NCBI GenBank assembly: GCA_023014335.1
Contig: JAECYW010000002.1
Span: forward strand, 434,001 to 498,000
From: Galerina marginata
Lineage: Eukaryota > Basidiomycota > Agaricomycetes > Agaricales > Galerinaceae
Length of the DNA: 64,000 nucleotides
Reading direction: 5' to 3'
Shown here: in pieces, positions 44,985-56,898 of the stretch
Numbering within the stretch: position 1 is the stretch's first letter
How the letters are laid out: every line of letters starts with the position of its first letter
The notes under the pieces: generated by a model
What the model saw: only the letters and a program-made list of their open reading frames with translations
What the model was told of the DNA's origin: nothing
The model's database searches: none
Program-made: the position numbers and the translations under genes

Positions 44985-45090
44985 CCCTAACGTCCTCCCC
45001 CTCCACTCACACCCCTCAACCCCTGGTTCCTGTCAAGCGCATATCCCGACGGGAGGAGGATAGGGGTTTTATCTCTTGTTGGCTGCTCCT
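44985..45090 (-). pseudogene. Fragment of the CDK-like kinase 3' end
   Basis: This stretch (CCTAACGTCCTCCCC, CACCCCTCAACCCCTGGTTC, then GCATATCCCGACGGGAGGAG) closely matches about 49370-49515, the last exon of the CDK-like kinase gene on the same strand. It corresponds to the region encoding [18 protein letters not shown], but with small deletions. It is a partial duplicate without a gene around it. Confidence 0.75.
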
Positions 45091-45220
45091 CTTGGCAGTG
45101 TTGGGTCTCAACCCAGCCCGCGGAGTTGGAATTTCAAGCTGAGGGCCTCGCAGCCACCTTGTGTCTCACTCAGTGTTGCAACGACATTATCGGTAATTCT
45201 AGGCCTTTCACGACATTGCG

Positions 45221-46617
45221 ATGAATGATTCCCTCTCTGAAAAATCCGACAAAAGGAAGATAGCGCGTATCAAACGCAAAATCCCATCTCAGCTCAAGAC
45301 GAAAAACGAAGGTCTCGTTGACGAACTAACAGATTCACAGGTTAGTTTTTTCTCTGCGCTTCTGTCGAAGATTAGTTCACGATTGCTTTATGAAATGTCG
45401 TTCAGGGCGAATTGAATGCATGCAATCAAATGTTTGACGACGTACCTACACTTCGCAAGCCCTTTTCTCAACCACCTCCAGAGATCCTCCACTTAATATT
45501 TGAACGAACAATTCCTCCTTCTTCCCTCGTCGGTTCCTCTGACTTTAATTCTTTTCTACCCAATTCTCTGTGGTGTCACGTTCAAGCGCAGAAGAACGCT
45601 GTCCTGAATGTCTGCCGGACTTGGTACATGATCGGCCTTCCGTTCCTCTACGAGGTTGTTTCCATACGCCGCGTCTATCAACTCTCACACCTCCTCCGAA
45701 CGCTCAAGTATTCATCCCTAGGTTTAAAAGAGATGATCAAGAAAATCGAGGTCCTCTGTTTTACTCCTAGCTGGTATCAGGTACTCTTCGAGTATCAGCT
45801 AAAGGCTTTATTCGACATTTGTCCCCGTATTTCGTCGTTCTCCTATGCGTCGGGATCACTACGGGGCCCACTGCCTCCCACAGTACAATTAATCGCCTTG
45901 GTACCAAACATCGCCCACCTCGAGTTAATCACCTCCCTTGAGTTTAAAAGTCTCCAGAATGTTCTCCAACTGGCTTCACCTCATGTGGTATCTCTCTCCA
46001 TTGCACCCCCGACCTGGATTGATACTGCCATCTGGGCCATCCTGTTTCATCGTCTTGAAAATTTGACGCTTTGGGGAAATGGTGACCTCAAGCCTTTTAT
46101 CCACAGCTGGAAATTGCCTCGTTTGAAACGTTTGACTTTTGACAATAGTCTCGGACAAGTAAAATTGGAAAAATTCTGCAGTGTCCACGGAGCCGGCTTG
46201 CAATATTTGCATTTTACTCGTGTAAATTGTCCTTGTGAAGGATTTTGGCATTCTTCGTCACACCACAAACCTAGGTTTTTCCCAGACCTCTCGTATTCAT
46301 GCCCCGTACTCCAACACATCGTGCTTCCACGGCCTAGCGAGCCTCTGATCCACAAGCGTGTCAAGTGGGTAGATATCTGGGTATCAGACCGGGTACTCAA
46401 TGAAGCTCAAACGGTCCGAAATTCTCTTCAAAGTGCTAACCTGCCTGCTCTAAAAGGAGTGCGACTCCTGCCCTATTCCGAGCTTGAACCCCGTCTCAAT
46501 CTCCCACTTCTCCTTCCACCTACTCTTGTTTCGACCACATCCGATTCCTTCGCCATCCGCCTCTCGTCCGACGTGGTCATCCGTCACGATGTTATGCTGA
46601 ATGATTATCAAAGGTGA
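45221..46617 (+). CDS. F-box-like protein, short copy (443 residues)
   Basis: Two-exon model 45221-45340 and 45406-46617, with the same intron position as the other copies. N-terminal helix KIARIKRKIPSQLKTKNE, F-box-like QPPPEILHLIFE, and the same LRR-like body. The frame departs from its paralogs right after VVIRHD and stops after MLNDYQR, removing about 100 residues, including the acidic tail. Upstream sequence (GCGGAGTTGGAATTTCAAGC) also matches the end of the spacer repeat, so this copy was duplicated with part of the spacer. It may encode a shortened protein or be decaying. Confidence 0.7.
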
Positions 46618-49336
46618 AGCTGGTGTCTGGAAGTGGGCTGTGCTAGGATGAAGCAAATTCGAAATGTCTATGCTTTACAGGGCACCAGCAAAAGAGGACA
46701 GCACCAAGTATTAGCCATTCTGAGCCTGAGCCGAAGAGGAGAAGGGATTGTCATGGGTATGGCAACCCGTGTGGGTTGAGGTGCGGGTTTTGTCAGGGTA
46801 CGGGTACGGGTAGGTGATTTCGTACCCTACAAAAACCCGTACCTGGGACACGGGTTGGCGGGTCAGGTGCTGAGATTGAATTGGGCGCTTAATCGGCGCC
46901 AACGTCACGGTGAGTTCCATACGAACATTTTCGGTAGGTTTTGAAGGACCAAGAGAAGGCCGGGATGAACATGAAGGCCACTGTTTCATTGAATGCCGCC
47001 AGGGGCTCATAGAGGTACAACTGAGCTTATGAGCGTAACACAGCAAGTGTCCTTGCGATGGTGCATTGATGTGAGGGTACCTGACCAATGATGGAGTCCG
47101 CCAGAAATATAGAAGACAGGAGGACCTCTCCCGTGGTCGATGAAATGGTCCTCCTATATTCCACGCAACGTGAAAGCAAATGTGCAATTGTACTTCCGGA
47201 TACTTGGCTTGCGGGCCGACGCTTTGCGCGGCAGAAACTCGTCCCCATAGTACAACCCATAGTGATGCATTGAGGGTAATTGCTCGACGCGTCAGGATAT
47301 TGAAATAAATTTTTGTTTACTTCAAGTTGAGTATATTGCACAGTACATATAACTACCCCTTCCAAGTCTGTATTCACCTGGACCTGAAATGCCGAAGATA
47401 TTTGCCTGGACCCAAGGTTTCGCTATTAGCCTTAGGTTCATTAGCAAGAGGGAGATTGAGACACATAATACCTCTTACCCTACGTTCGTCAACCTCTATT
47501 AATTATGCATTTCCTAGGCCTAAAGAGGGTGGCTCCGCGACTCGATAAACCCTAAAGACATTAGTCTCAAGACGCGGTTGGAAATGACTTTGACTGCATG
47601 ATAACGAGTAACACTATACCTGAACATCCGTTAAATGTATGTCACTCCTCTCGGAGCGGAAGTATGGTACTTGAATCGAGAACAGTTAGGGCAAAGTTAG
47701 AGAGCCAAACCTGAGAATGACGAGCAAGATTGGAATTAAGACGTGTTATGTTACCCGCTAGCATTCGACTTGGGATAAGATAGGTTTAGGACAAGGAATA
47801 CAAAAGACCGAAGATGCCGGGGAGCGAGGATGGCAAGAGGATGGGGATAGAACACTTTAGGTCGCGATATCTTATAGACCCGAAAGAACAGATTTAGTCT
47901 CCAAAAAGAAAAGATATACCACAAAAGACAACTACATGGCAACAAAGTTGACAAGAGCAAAGACTCGAAGAGGGCCGACGGAGAGCAAATCACAATTTCC
48001 AACGTGCATGGTACCTTTGGAAGTGGAAAGCGGAGTCAGGCGCAGCCGTCGGAAGGCGTAATACTTTTGGATCTTCGCATCACAGAATTCGACAATACTT
48101 CGAACTAAGCTAACTCCTATGAAGGATGCATAAGAGACAAGGAGTACCTGGTCCTGCCCTGCGACCATCAATAGAACCTGTAAAAAACCACTGAGATTGC
48201 AGGAGTGTGCGACACTTAACGCAGCTGTGGACGTAGGAACAAGCGGTGACTGAGTTGGGGCATCTACCATCATTTCATCGCCTCAGCCTGGAAGCATCTC
48301 GGCGTCGGAAGGAGGACGAGCTGGCGGAACTGAGGGCATCAGGAGGAGTTGAGCAAGAGGGACTTCAAGTTGATGAATCTAACCTCGCGTCCGTAATTGT
48401 CGAGGGCGGACTAAGAAAAAGAACCAGAATCAACTGTGAGCAGGATTGCTACAGGAAGGAACAGAAGGAACACGACGGGAGGGGTATACCGCTCACCAGG
48501 TATCAAAGAACGTCGGGGGGTCTTGTGCACAGGTCAGACTAGCACGGAGGTCAGAGCGTAGTGCGGGGCTACGGCTCCAAATCTTGGCAACGACCAGAAT
48601 GGGGACCGGAGCCAAAAGAAGGAGCGCGCTGACTCCTGGGCCTGAGCGTACGCATTCTGGATTCCTGGTCGATCTACTGTAATAGCGCGCCAGAAGACTG
48701 GGGGCATGTGTTGAACGATAGCGATGAACACTGCATCTCTCAATGATTAGAAGGAAAACAATAGCGAGCGGAAGCGATCAACCAAACGGCATGACGTAGG
48801 CAATCTCACGAATCACGCGTTCAAATATTCAGGGTCTTTAGGGGCTTCGCAATACATAATTTCCATATATACGACCGTAATTTCCACGGTATAATTGCGC
48901 TTCAAATCCTGGGTTTACAAAAACGACTCCCTAAAGGGGACTCGTAATCTCTGCCGCCAACCTGTCTTGGGATGGATGAAATCAATGCTCAGAGGGGCTC
49001 TGGGGGTCTTCAAACGGCGGCAACTGCACTTAACATTCCAAACACCACATCCAGATGCCAAATTTAGGATTCCTCATTCGGAGGCCATGAAAGAATCTCA
49101 TCCTTCCAAAGAATCGACACGCCATTTACCGAGTATAATAATACATTCGTGGTAGAATCCTGAATATTGAATAACCAGCAAAGAGCAGACGACTCAAAAC
49201 CCAAAGAAAAGCTCAAACCGAAGAGAGAGAAACAAAACACAACGACCCACTGCCCGAGGAAACCCCTAAAATAAACCCACCAACCCAACCACACCTCGCC
49301 CTCGCCCTCGCCCTTCCTCCACCCCTACCCTCTCAT
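46618..49336. other. 2.7-kb gene-poor region
   Basis: Short open frames on both strands only. A minus-strand stretch at about 46900-47260 (LLSRCVEYRRTISSTTGEVL and onward, with a possible GT..AG intron) and a plus-strand stretch at 48246-48420 rich in charged residues look like gene or transposon remnants. No complete model could be built. Confidence 0.4.
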
Positions 49337-51583
49337 TCACTCACCCAACACATCCTCCAACACATCCCCCAACGTCCTCCCCTCCCAGTCATACACCAAA
49401 ACACCCCTCAACCACCCCTGGTTCCTGTCTAGTGCATATCCCGGCGGGAGGAGGATCGGGGTGTTTTCTTTTTCTTTTATTGGGTTCTCTTTCTCCTTTT
49501 TTTGCTGCTCCTTTCGAGCCGGTGCCGGTGCAACTGCACTTTCGCCTGATCCTGATAGGTCTGGTACCGAGCCAGATATCCCCGCCCCCACCGTCGCCTC
49601 CGAACTAAACCCCAGACCCGGACCCAAACCCGGACTTAGACAAGACCCAGTGAACCACGCATGACGCATCGCCTCTTCCGCAGAGATGCGCTCGGCAGGT
49701 GGGTACGTGAGGAGGCGGGAGAGGAGGTTGGTTATTGGGGATGTGGGCGTCTGGGTGGGTGTGGGTGAGCTTTTGGGTTTGGATGGGGCGGATGAAGCGT
49801 TAGTGGAAGTGGATAAAGAAGGAGGAGGAGTGGGCGGAGGAGGAGGAGGAGGAGGAGGGGCTACGGTTATAGACGACAGAGGGAGGTTAGGCAGGAGTGG
49901 TAGAAGCGGCACGCGCGGGACGACGTTGAACACTACGGACGTCGCGCCTGGCAGGTCTTCGAAGCCCTATCACGAATAATAAATAAATAGGAACAAAAAA
50001 AAAAACAACAGCAACAGCAACGTACAGGCCAATTCTCCTTATCAGGCGTCCCGAACACCTTGAAAATACTCCACGCGAGCCCGATCTCGCCGCGGTCTCC
50101 GTTGAACAGCGTGTCCCTCCTCCACCGCGCGCCGGGGTAGCCTATCCTCAGATATCGAGGCACGACGAACGGGTCGAGCGGTTTCTCGGTCTTACCATCA
50201 CGTTTCGAGTTCGATTTTGAGTTTGAGTTCGAGTTCGAGTTCGAGTTTGAGTTTGAGTTTGAGTTTGAGTTTGAGTTTGAGTTTGAGTTTAAATTCGAGT
50301 CTGCAGCCGAGGAGGAGGAGGAGGAAGAGGAAGAATCATCCACCTCGTCTTCATCATCGTCCCCGTCATCTGAGGACGCCGCGGCGAGCCGCAAGGGGGT
50401 GAAGAACTCGGCGAATATGGCGCCGAGGGACCAGAGGTCGATCGCGCATTGGTCGTAGTTCCGCGTTGAGAAGAGCAGTTCGGGGGCGCGGTAGGCGCTG
50501 GGAGGATATAATATCGGAATGAGCGTCTCTGATTCTGGCGCCTAAGTAAAATGAAATACATACCGAGTGGACACTTCGAAATACATCCTCCCCCTCGCCT
50601 CCGGCCATAAATCGCGGGTCCTCCCCCTCTCCTTCCTTCCCCCTCCCCCTCCCCCCTCCTGCTCCTCCTCGCTCTCGCCCTCGCTCTCAACCTCCTTCCA
50701 CGCGACCCCAAAATCAATAAGCTTAACGCACCCGTCCCGGGTGAGCATAATGTTCTCAGGCTTGATATCGCGATGGCCAATACGGCGGAGGGGGTCATGC
50801 AGGAACGCGAGCGCGCTGAGGGTCTGGAGCATGAGGCTTTTGGCGAGGAGGGTGAATTGGGCTTCGTGTGCTTGGGCTGCGGCTTGTGCTTCTGCGTGGC
50901 GGGTGTTTGGAGTGGGGGTGGAGGGTGTAGAGGTTGGATATGAATATGAATAAGAGGCTGAATAAGAATATGAGGCAGAGACGGAGGATGGGGGGACGTG
51001 GGATGGGAGGAGGTGTGGGGAGAAGTGGGGCGAGGCGAGGATGGAGGAGAGGGAGATGGGGAGGTAGGGCATGTAGATGCTTAGCATGTGCTGCTCGTCG
51101 TCGCGGAAGCTGCCTAGGACGGATACGATCTGAAGAGTAAAATAAATGTAACAAAGTAGAGTGAACATAAAGGCGACAGTAAATCGACGATCAGCCTCCA
51201 ACCACACAAAATGACATCAATACGCACATTCAGATGCGCCATCTCCGAAAGTAGCCTGAGCTCCTTGACGATATCATGGGGCTCCCTCGCAAAACGGCGC
51301 TGTGTGGTCGAAGACTTGACGACGACCCACTGCGGCTCGCCGTCGTCCTTGATCTCAGTGCACGTCCGCGAGACGGTGGCGAATGGGCCTTCTTGGATGA
51401 GATCGTACTGCGATTCCGGCTGCGATGGGAGGTGGGGGGTGAATCAGCGTTAGGCGTCAATCTGATTAAGATGAGGGGACATACTGTGTCCCACTGAGTC
51501 CCAGAACCAGAGCCAGAGCCAGAGCCAGAGTCAGACAGATCGTCTGCGTGGACGATGTTCGCGCCGGGTATAAAGTGAGCCAT
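49337..51583 (-). CDS. CDK-like Ser/Thr protein kinase (CDK-activating kinase/Csk1-like)
   Basis: Multi-exon gene, start at 51583, stop at 49337. The N-terminus carries a Gly-Ser run, then [12 protein letters not shown] (candidate ATP-binding Lys), [20 protein letters not shown], the catalytic loop [20 protein letters not shown], the DFG in [10 protein letters not shown], a long insertion, then [20 protein letters not shown] and [16 protein letters not shown]-type C-lobe follows with [20 protein letters not shown] and [20 protein letters not shown]. Long low-complexity insertions (Ser, poly-Asn-Ser, poly-Pro) are typical of this locus. The overall fold and GTPDKENWP segment point to CDK relatives such as the CDK-activating kinase Csk1, which phosphorylates the T-loop of CDKs. 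The orthology is inferred, not proven. It is divergent from the ankyrin gene, 230 bp between starts. Confidence 0.85.
50214..50298 (-). repeat. Coding (GAGTTY)n microsatellite encoding Asn-Ser repeats
   Basis: A tandem hexanucleotide of GAGTTY units lies in frame within the CDK-like kinase insertion and encodes alternating Asn and Ser on the minus strand. Length variation here would change the linker, not the frame. Confidence 0.85.
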
Positions 51584-51813
51584 GTTCTAGCTATGTAAGT
51601 CCTTTAGAGAGAAAGGAGGAGGAGAAGACGTTCAAATGCATTTGTGGAGTCTAGATAAAAGTGAGCGCTGCGTCCAAGTCCGATTCGGGATCAAGATCAA
51701 GATCAAAACGCCTATCCGTCCCTCGCCTGCCCTTTCCGGCCTTCCATCATCGCTATCATCATCTCCTCCATACCCTCTCAGCCTCACACCACACCCGCAC
51801 CTAGATCCCTCAA

Positions 51814-52981
51814 ATGGCAGACCAAGAAGTAAAAGGCGCCTCAAACAGTGCGTATCACACCCAAACCGCTCAACGATCACCTAGCTGATCAGATTTGCCT
51901 TTGCCTTTTACTTTCACTTTCAAACAAACTTTCACGATAGACGAACGCCTGCTCGCAGCAGCGCGAGACGACAACGAGGACCTCCTCCTCGAGGTGTTCG
52001 ACGAGGGGAACTTTGATATTAATTGCTATGACGGGTGCGTTCCTAGTATACTTAATGTTGACTCGCCTCATCTTACTTATCGTCCACAGGCTAGGCAACA
52101 CCCGTGTGTCCTGCACCCCCCTAACCAGCTTTTCTATCCTAACTAACGCAGGCCGCACCCTCTCTGCGCAGCTCTACATCTCGCGTAAGTCCCTCCCTCC
52201 CTCCTCTTGTCACTCCTGATTGACCAACCCAACCCATTAAATGATAAATCCACCTCCTCAATATAATATAATATGCGAATTCCCCATTGACAACTCCCAG
52301 CGTAATGCACGGATCCACAGACGTCCTCGAACACATCCTCTCGCACGAGGACTGCGACGTCGACCCGATCAACCGCACCGCCAAAGCGACACCCCTCCAC
52401 CTCGCCGTGCAGATCCAGCACACGGAGCTGCGTCTGCATATTTTCGATAGTCTGCTCGAGGCCGGCGCGGACACGTCGTGAGTTTGTCCTTCCTTCCTCT
52501 TTTGTTTTTTTTTTGTTTTTCCTTTGCATTTCCTTCCTTTTTGGTGCGAGTGCTGGTCGAGTCGAGTCGAATTTCCGAAACGCACCCTATTTTACCTTTA
52601 CCCTTACCCTTACCCATCATCCGACCCGAACGGAATCAAACTGAACTTATCCATCAATGTAATCCAGGATAAAAGACAAAAACGGCGAAACAGTCCTCGA
52701 CCTCCTCCCAGAAGACGACACCAAGCTCCGCGCGCTCGTGCGCAAGCACCAGGCCCAGGCGAGCGTGTCGAGAGACGACGTTGCGAGTGGTGAGTTTCTC
52801 TTCTCTTCTCCTCTCCCCTTTACTCTTGTGCTCTTTTTCGTCTATCGTTTTCCATGGTTTTACACTACCGATTTCACTACTGAACAATATACGACGACGC
52901 TGACCGATTTCCGATTTCTTTACTTATCTTGCAGATGGCGAAGGAGACGAAGGCTCCGGGTCAGGCTCAGACGACGACTGA
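51814..52981 (+). CDS. Ankyrin-repeat protein (166 residues)
   Basis: Exact seven-exon model: 51814-51847, 51941-52034, 52090-52103 (14 nt), 52172-52184 (13 nt), 52301-52477, 52668-52789, 52935-52981, total 501 nt. The two microexons restore the ankyrin consensus GNTPLHLAVMHGSTDVLEHI; using other acceptors breaks it. Two to three ankyrin repeats are visible (NERLLAAARDDNEDLLLEVF, ATPLHLAVQIQHTELRLHIF, KDKNGETVLDLL), with an acidic DGEGDEGSGSGSDDD tail. Small proteins of this layout are widely conserved in fungi; partners are unknown. Shares a short divergent promoter with the CDK-like kinase. Confidence 0.88.
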
Positions 52982-53793
52982 AGGGTCCATCACTGAACAC
53001 AACACATGGGCGATCGTTGCTTTCCTTACTTACTTACTTACATAGCTTTCAATTATAATACCATGACCTCACGAACCCACGAACCACGACGGCATCGATA
53101 AGCTTCACACATCGGATAGAACGCAGAAAGAGATTCTCAGAGAAGAAAACGGCAGGAGAACGAGAAGGAAAAGGAGATGGAAGGTCTGATGTCATTAACG
53201 CTAGCTAGAACGGCATGAGGATACTATGATACAAATGAAGTGAAGTGAAGGGAGCTGCAGAATGATGAATCCGTAGAGGTGAGAGAAAAGAAGGAAGGAA
53301 AGGAGATGACAGGGATACGAGATAGCTGATAGATAGCGTGGCGAGGGAACCGAGCCGGATGGCGTTGTCATTGAGAAAGGGAGGAGGGTGAGCGTGTATA
53401 TTTGTGGACACCATATATTTATTTAAACGGCGTTTCTTCGAGAATATGGTGCGTATAAAGTCGGATATGATGTCGCCAAAAATAATCATATCGAAGGCGA
53501 GATTTTTCCAAGGATGGTGATGTTGATGCGGACGTGGATCTACGTGGAGGTGATGTGGAGGGGGTCATGAGAGTGTACGTAGCGGCGTCGTTAGTTTTGT
53601 TTGATGAACGGGTGTCGAGGAGAAGGTGGTGTCGGTGTCGTGCGTCGCAGGAGGAAGTGTGTCGAGTAATCATACAGGGAGTAAATAGGTATCCAGGCGC
53701 AGAGTCCAACGCCGTATTTTGTTGTGGGCGTCATAGTTGACGCCGCACGCAACCCGTACTGAATGGGTTGAAACCGGACAGCTCACTCGTCGA
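52982..53793. other. Intergenic between convergent 3' ends
   Basis: About 800 bp between the ankyrin gene and the LysM gene stop codons. No gene, RNA or repeat recognised. Confidence 0.35.
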
Positions 53794-54760
53794 TCACAAT
53801 TTCCTCTTAGTCGCCTTCTTCGCCCCCGCCCCCATCCCCATCCCCAACCCCTTCGCCTTAAGAGGCGGCAAACACACCGTCGTCCCGGGCATAAGCGGAT
53901 CACACACCACCCGCGGATTAACCTCCCTAAACCGCTCCATCCCCCACCCCCGCTCCCTCGCGAGCTCCCAGCACGTATCACCCGGCTGGACCCAGTGCGG
54001 TGCCGTACTCGTACCGGTGCTTGCGCCTCCTGCGTCAGTACCTGCACTTGGACTATCAGGGCACTTCTTGATGGGCGCAGCGGAGAGCCCGGGGGAGACG
54101 ATGAGCCGCCAGATGAGGAGGAGCACGACGGCGATGATGAGGAAGAAGGGGAAGAGCGTGCGGTAGGATGTGGATGTTAGGGTCAGGTTGAGGGGCGTGC
54201 GCGGGATTGTGGGTTGGGTCTGTTGGGGAGGTTAGTATGCAGCGGGGTAGGGAGATGGAGATGGAGAGGACTGACGTGGTCTTCTGTGAGGAGCTGGTAC
54301 CCGCCTCGTCTTGTCCGAGGAGATGCTTCTAGGTCCTCTCTACCCCCCCTCCGCTCTCCGTCCTCGTTCTCCTCTGGCACGTTCTCGAGAGCTACAGAGG
54401 GCGGTACGCTGCTCACTGTTGTAAAGTAAGCGAAAGTTCAGTAAAAGGTCTACCAAAGAAAAGAACAAGAAAAGGATACGAAAAGAAAAGAAAAAGAACA
54501 ATGCGAGCGAAAAAAGATACAAGCATAACACCCACCTCTCGTCATCTCCCCAAACTGGGCCCCAACAGGGCCCTGCCACACCGCGCGCGCGGCGTCGCGG
54601 AAGTAGTGCCGCCCCGAGTCGGCGTCGTACCCGATGCGCTGCACGCCCGCTGGCAGCCTGTATTCGTCCTGCGTGGGTAGAGAGAAGAGTTGCATTAGCG
54701 ATCAGGGTTTCGACAGCGGGAGACGGGACTGACCTCGTCGTATTGTGTCCAGCGCCCCAT
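53794..54760 (-). CDS. LysM-domain single-pass membrane protein
   Basis: Starts MGRWTQYDE in a short first exon (ATG at 54760), then DEYRLPAGVQRIGYDADSGR and HYFRDAARAVWQGPVGAQF, an acidic serine-rich stretch, a single membrane span FPFFLIIAVVLLLIWRLIV, a luminal or extracellular linker (APIKKCPDSPSAGTDAGGAS), and one LysM motif HWVQPGDTCWELARERGWGM followed by ERFREVNPRVVCDPLMPG. LysM domains bind chitin or other N-acetylglucosamine glycans. With no signal peptide and an internal anchor, this is likely type II and might display the LysM to the ER lumen, vacuole or cell surface. Orthologous proteins occur in many basidiomycetes but their function is unclear. Confidence 0.8.
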
Positions 54761-55177
54761 AATATTGATATTAATAACTCGAACGAGTTTGAGGGTTTGG
54801 ATGGAGGTCGAACTTCGAAGTTTGCTGCTTGTGCTACAGGTGAAATTCAAGGAGAAGGAATTTAAAGAGCAGCGAGAAACGTTAGAAGAAGAGAGGAGAA
54901 GAAAAGAAAAGCGACGAAGGAGAGGGAAAGTGGGAGAGAGGTGGTGCGGACTGCGGTGAGCTGTAACTCCCGCTAATTATACGGTTCTGCTTCCGAATTT
55001 GGAGTGTGATCATGATGCATTGATCCGCGTTCGGCACAATGGCAGTGGAGGATCTTGGATCTGGCCCGTTTTTTATGGGAATAATTTCCCACCCCAGAGT
55101 TCGCTATATTTAGAGCGCCAATAATACCTCAATCACGGTTCGAACCCAACCTCCAAGAGTCCTACCCACCATCTACA
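54761..55177. promoter_or_regulatory. Divergent promoter region of LysM gene and 55.2-kb gene
   Basis: About 417 bp between two start codons. A TATATTTAG-like box at 55106-55114 lies about 70 nt before the plus-strand ATG. Confidence 0.45.
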
Positions 55178-56052
55178 ATGGCCGCCCCACCCGACCTCAC
55201 AACCTCTGATTTCTCGGGGACGTACATTTTGGTAAGCAAAAACCCCTCTCTCATCTTCGTCTTTGATATCATACCGAACCCAAACGCGAAACTGATCCCA
55301 AACGCGCAGAACAAAACCCTCACAGACACAACAGCAACCGACACCATCCTCCAGCTCCAAGGTGTCAGCTGGTGGACGCGCAAAGCCATCAGCCTCGGCA
55401 CAATCACGCTCTACATAAAGCACTACACCTCCTCCCCCGAGTCCTCCTCCTCCCCCTCATCGAAGTCGAAGTCGAAGTCCTCGTCCAACAGCGTCGAGCA
55501 CATCGACATCGACCAAACCATCACAGGCGGCATCCCCGGCACAACCGAGCTGCGCACCCTCGACTGGGCCGCGCGCGAGTCCAACGACCGCATCTTCGGC
55601 AACGTCGTCGGCCAGTCGCGCAGGCTCTCCAAGACCCAGCTCGACGCGGAGATCGGGGATGAGGCGCGGTTTTTGAAGGAGGGCTGGACGGAGGATACGC
55701 TTGAGAGGGGCGTGGTGCAGAGTTATGTGTGGAGTGATACGCCGAAGAGTGGTACGAAGTGGATTGGGAATCAGGTGTGTGGATGTTTCCCCCTTACGCT
55801 TGCTGAGAGGACGAGGACGAGGACGATGCTGAGGCTGAGGCTTGATAGATCTGGGGTATGGAGGTGATCAACGGTGAGAGGCGATACGTGCGCCACCTCA
55901 AGTTCACCGGGCCCAATGACGAGGACATCGAAACCAGGCTCATCTACGACTACCGTCCGTCTTCCTCACCCTCCTTCGTAAATTCACGCTGACGATGCTT
56001 TCCTTACAAACAAACAGGCGGTCCCCTCGCTACAAAGTTTCGGGGGGTGTAG
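55178..56052 (+). CDS. Conserved fungal protein, small beta-rich fold (219 residues)
   Basis: Exact four-exon model 55178-55231, 55310-55774, 55849-55954, 56018-56052 (660 nt). It opens MAAPPDLTTSDFSGTYILNK, then TILQLQGVSWWTRKAISLG and TITLYIKHYTSS, a Ser-rich insertion, VEHIDIDQTITGGIPGTTEL, RTLDWAARESNDRIFGNVVG, SDTPKSGTKWIGNQIWGMEV and INGERRYVRHLKFTG. This matches a conserved fungal family that looks like a lipocalin-type beta barrel, found in most fungi as a single-copy gene of unknown role. The Ser/Lys insertion is specific to this copy. Confidence 0.85.
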
Positions 56053-56898
56053 AACACATGTCACAGACCGTTTCTAACCTGTACCACTACCCAACTGAGT
56101 GGGATTTATCCCGTGTTATTTCTCTGACGAGGAGCACCCAATGCCCATACCCTCGCGCCTCGCGGCCGCCGGGTTTCTCGCCCATCGTTCTCTCAGCTGT
56201 GTCGATTTTTCTCTTGCGGTCTTCTTCGTCAGATGACTAGTACCTCCGCATGCATATGCCGCCCCTATTTTCCTTTTCGTTAACCCTTCTGGTGATTATA
56301 AGAGTATATGTAAAGAACTCTGATCTTGTCCATTTACTTATAATGCTTATTATGTATTGGGCAGGCTCCAAGTAGGTTTTCAGCGCCTCAGAGCCGGATA
56401 AACCTACACACTGACAGTGCGAGAACTTTGGATCAAGGACATCGCACGGCATTAATATTGTCGTTTTTTGAAAAAAGAAATCTGATATCAGGACATTGTG
56501 GCGCATACCCAATCAGGCCTCAGGCCTCAGTGCTCACCGCTCCTCTAACGAAAACAAAGGCCAACATTCATGAACCTATCCCAAACCTATCCACACCGCA
56601 CTTCTCGCTCTCTCTCTCTCTCTCCATGCTGCACAAAGGCGCTCAAGGTATTGAACCGCCCTTAAACACTACAGCCCGAGACAGAAATATGCATATTGCT
56701 CGGAGTCATGCGCGTGAATCTCCGTGAGGTGTGCTTAGGTTCAGCTGCCAGAGTCAGAGTGGGTCGTGGCACAGATAGCACTCGAACTTGGTGGATGCGC
56801 GCGCCCGGTCGCGATGGACGGGACAGTGTCAGAGGCAGCCAAGTCTACACTAATATGCATGATGTTGCGCTTATCATTCCATGCGACAGGGGAATATT
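56053..56898. other. Intergenic, with a CT microsatellite
   Basis: No gene recognised. A short (CT)n run lies at about 56607-56622. Confidence 0.35.

Noticed and set aside
46880..47377. Minus-strand ORFs that might form a two-exon membrane protein
   Set aside because: Splice can be drawn, but no start, family or complete frame could be supported.
48246..48682. Charged plus-strand ORFs resembling retrotransposon polyprotein fragments
   Set aside because: Too short, no recognisable gag, protease, integrase or RT motif, and no LTRs.
52588..52616. CCCTTACCCTTACCC run suggesting an internal telomere-like repeat
   Set aside because: Only a few imperfect units inside an intron; just a pyrimidine-rich stretch.
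55136..55146. GGTTCGAACCC, resembling a tRNA B-box
   Set aside because: No folding tRNA body upstream; it lies in the promoter of the 55.2-kb gene.
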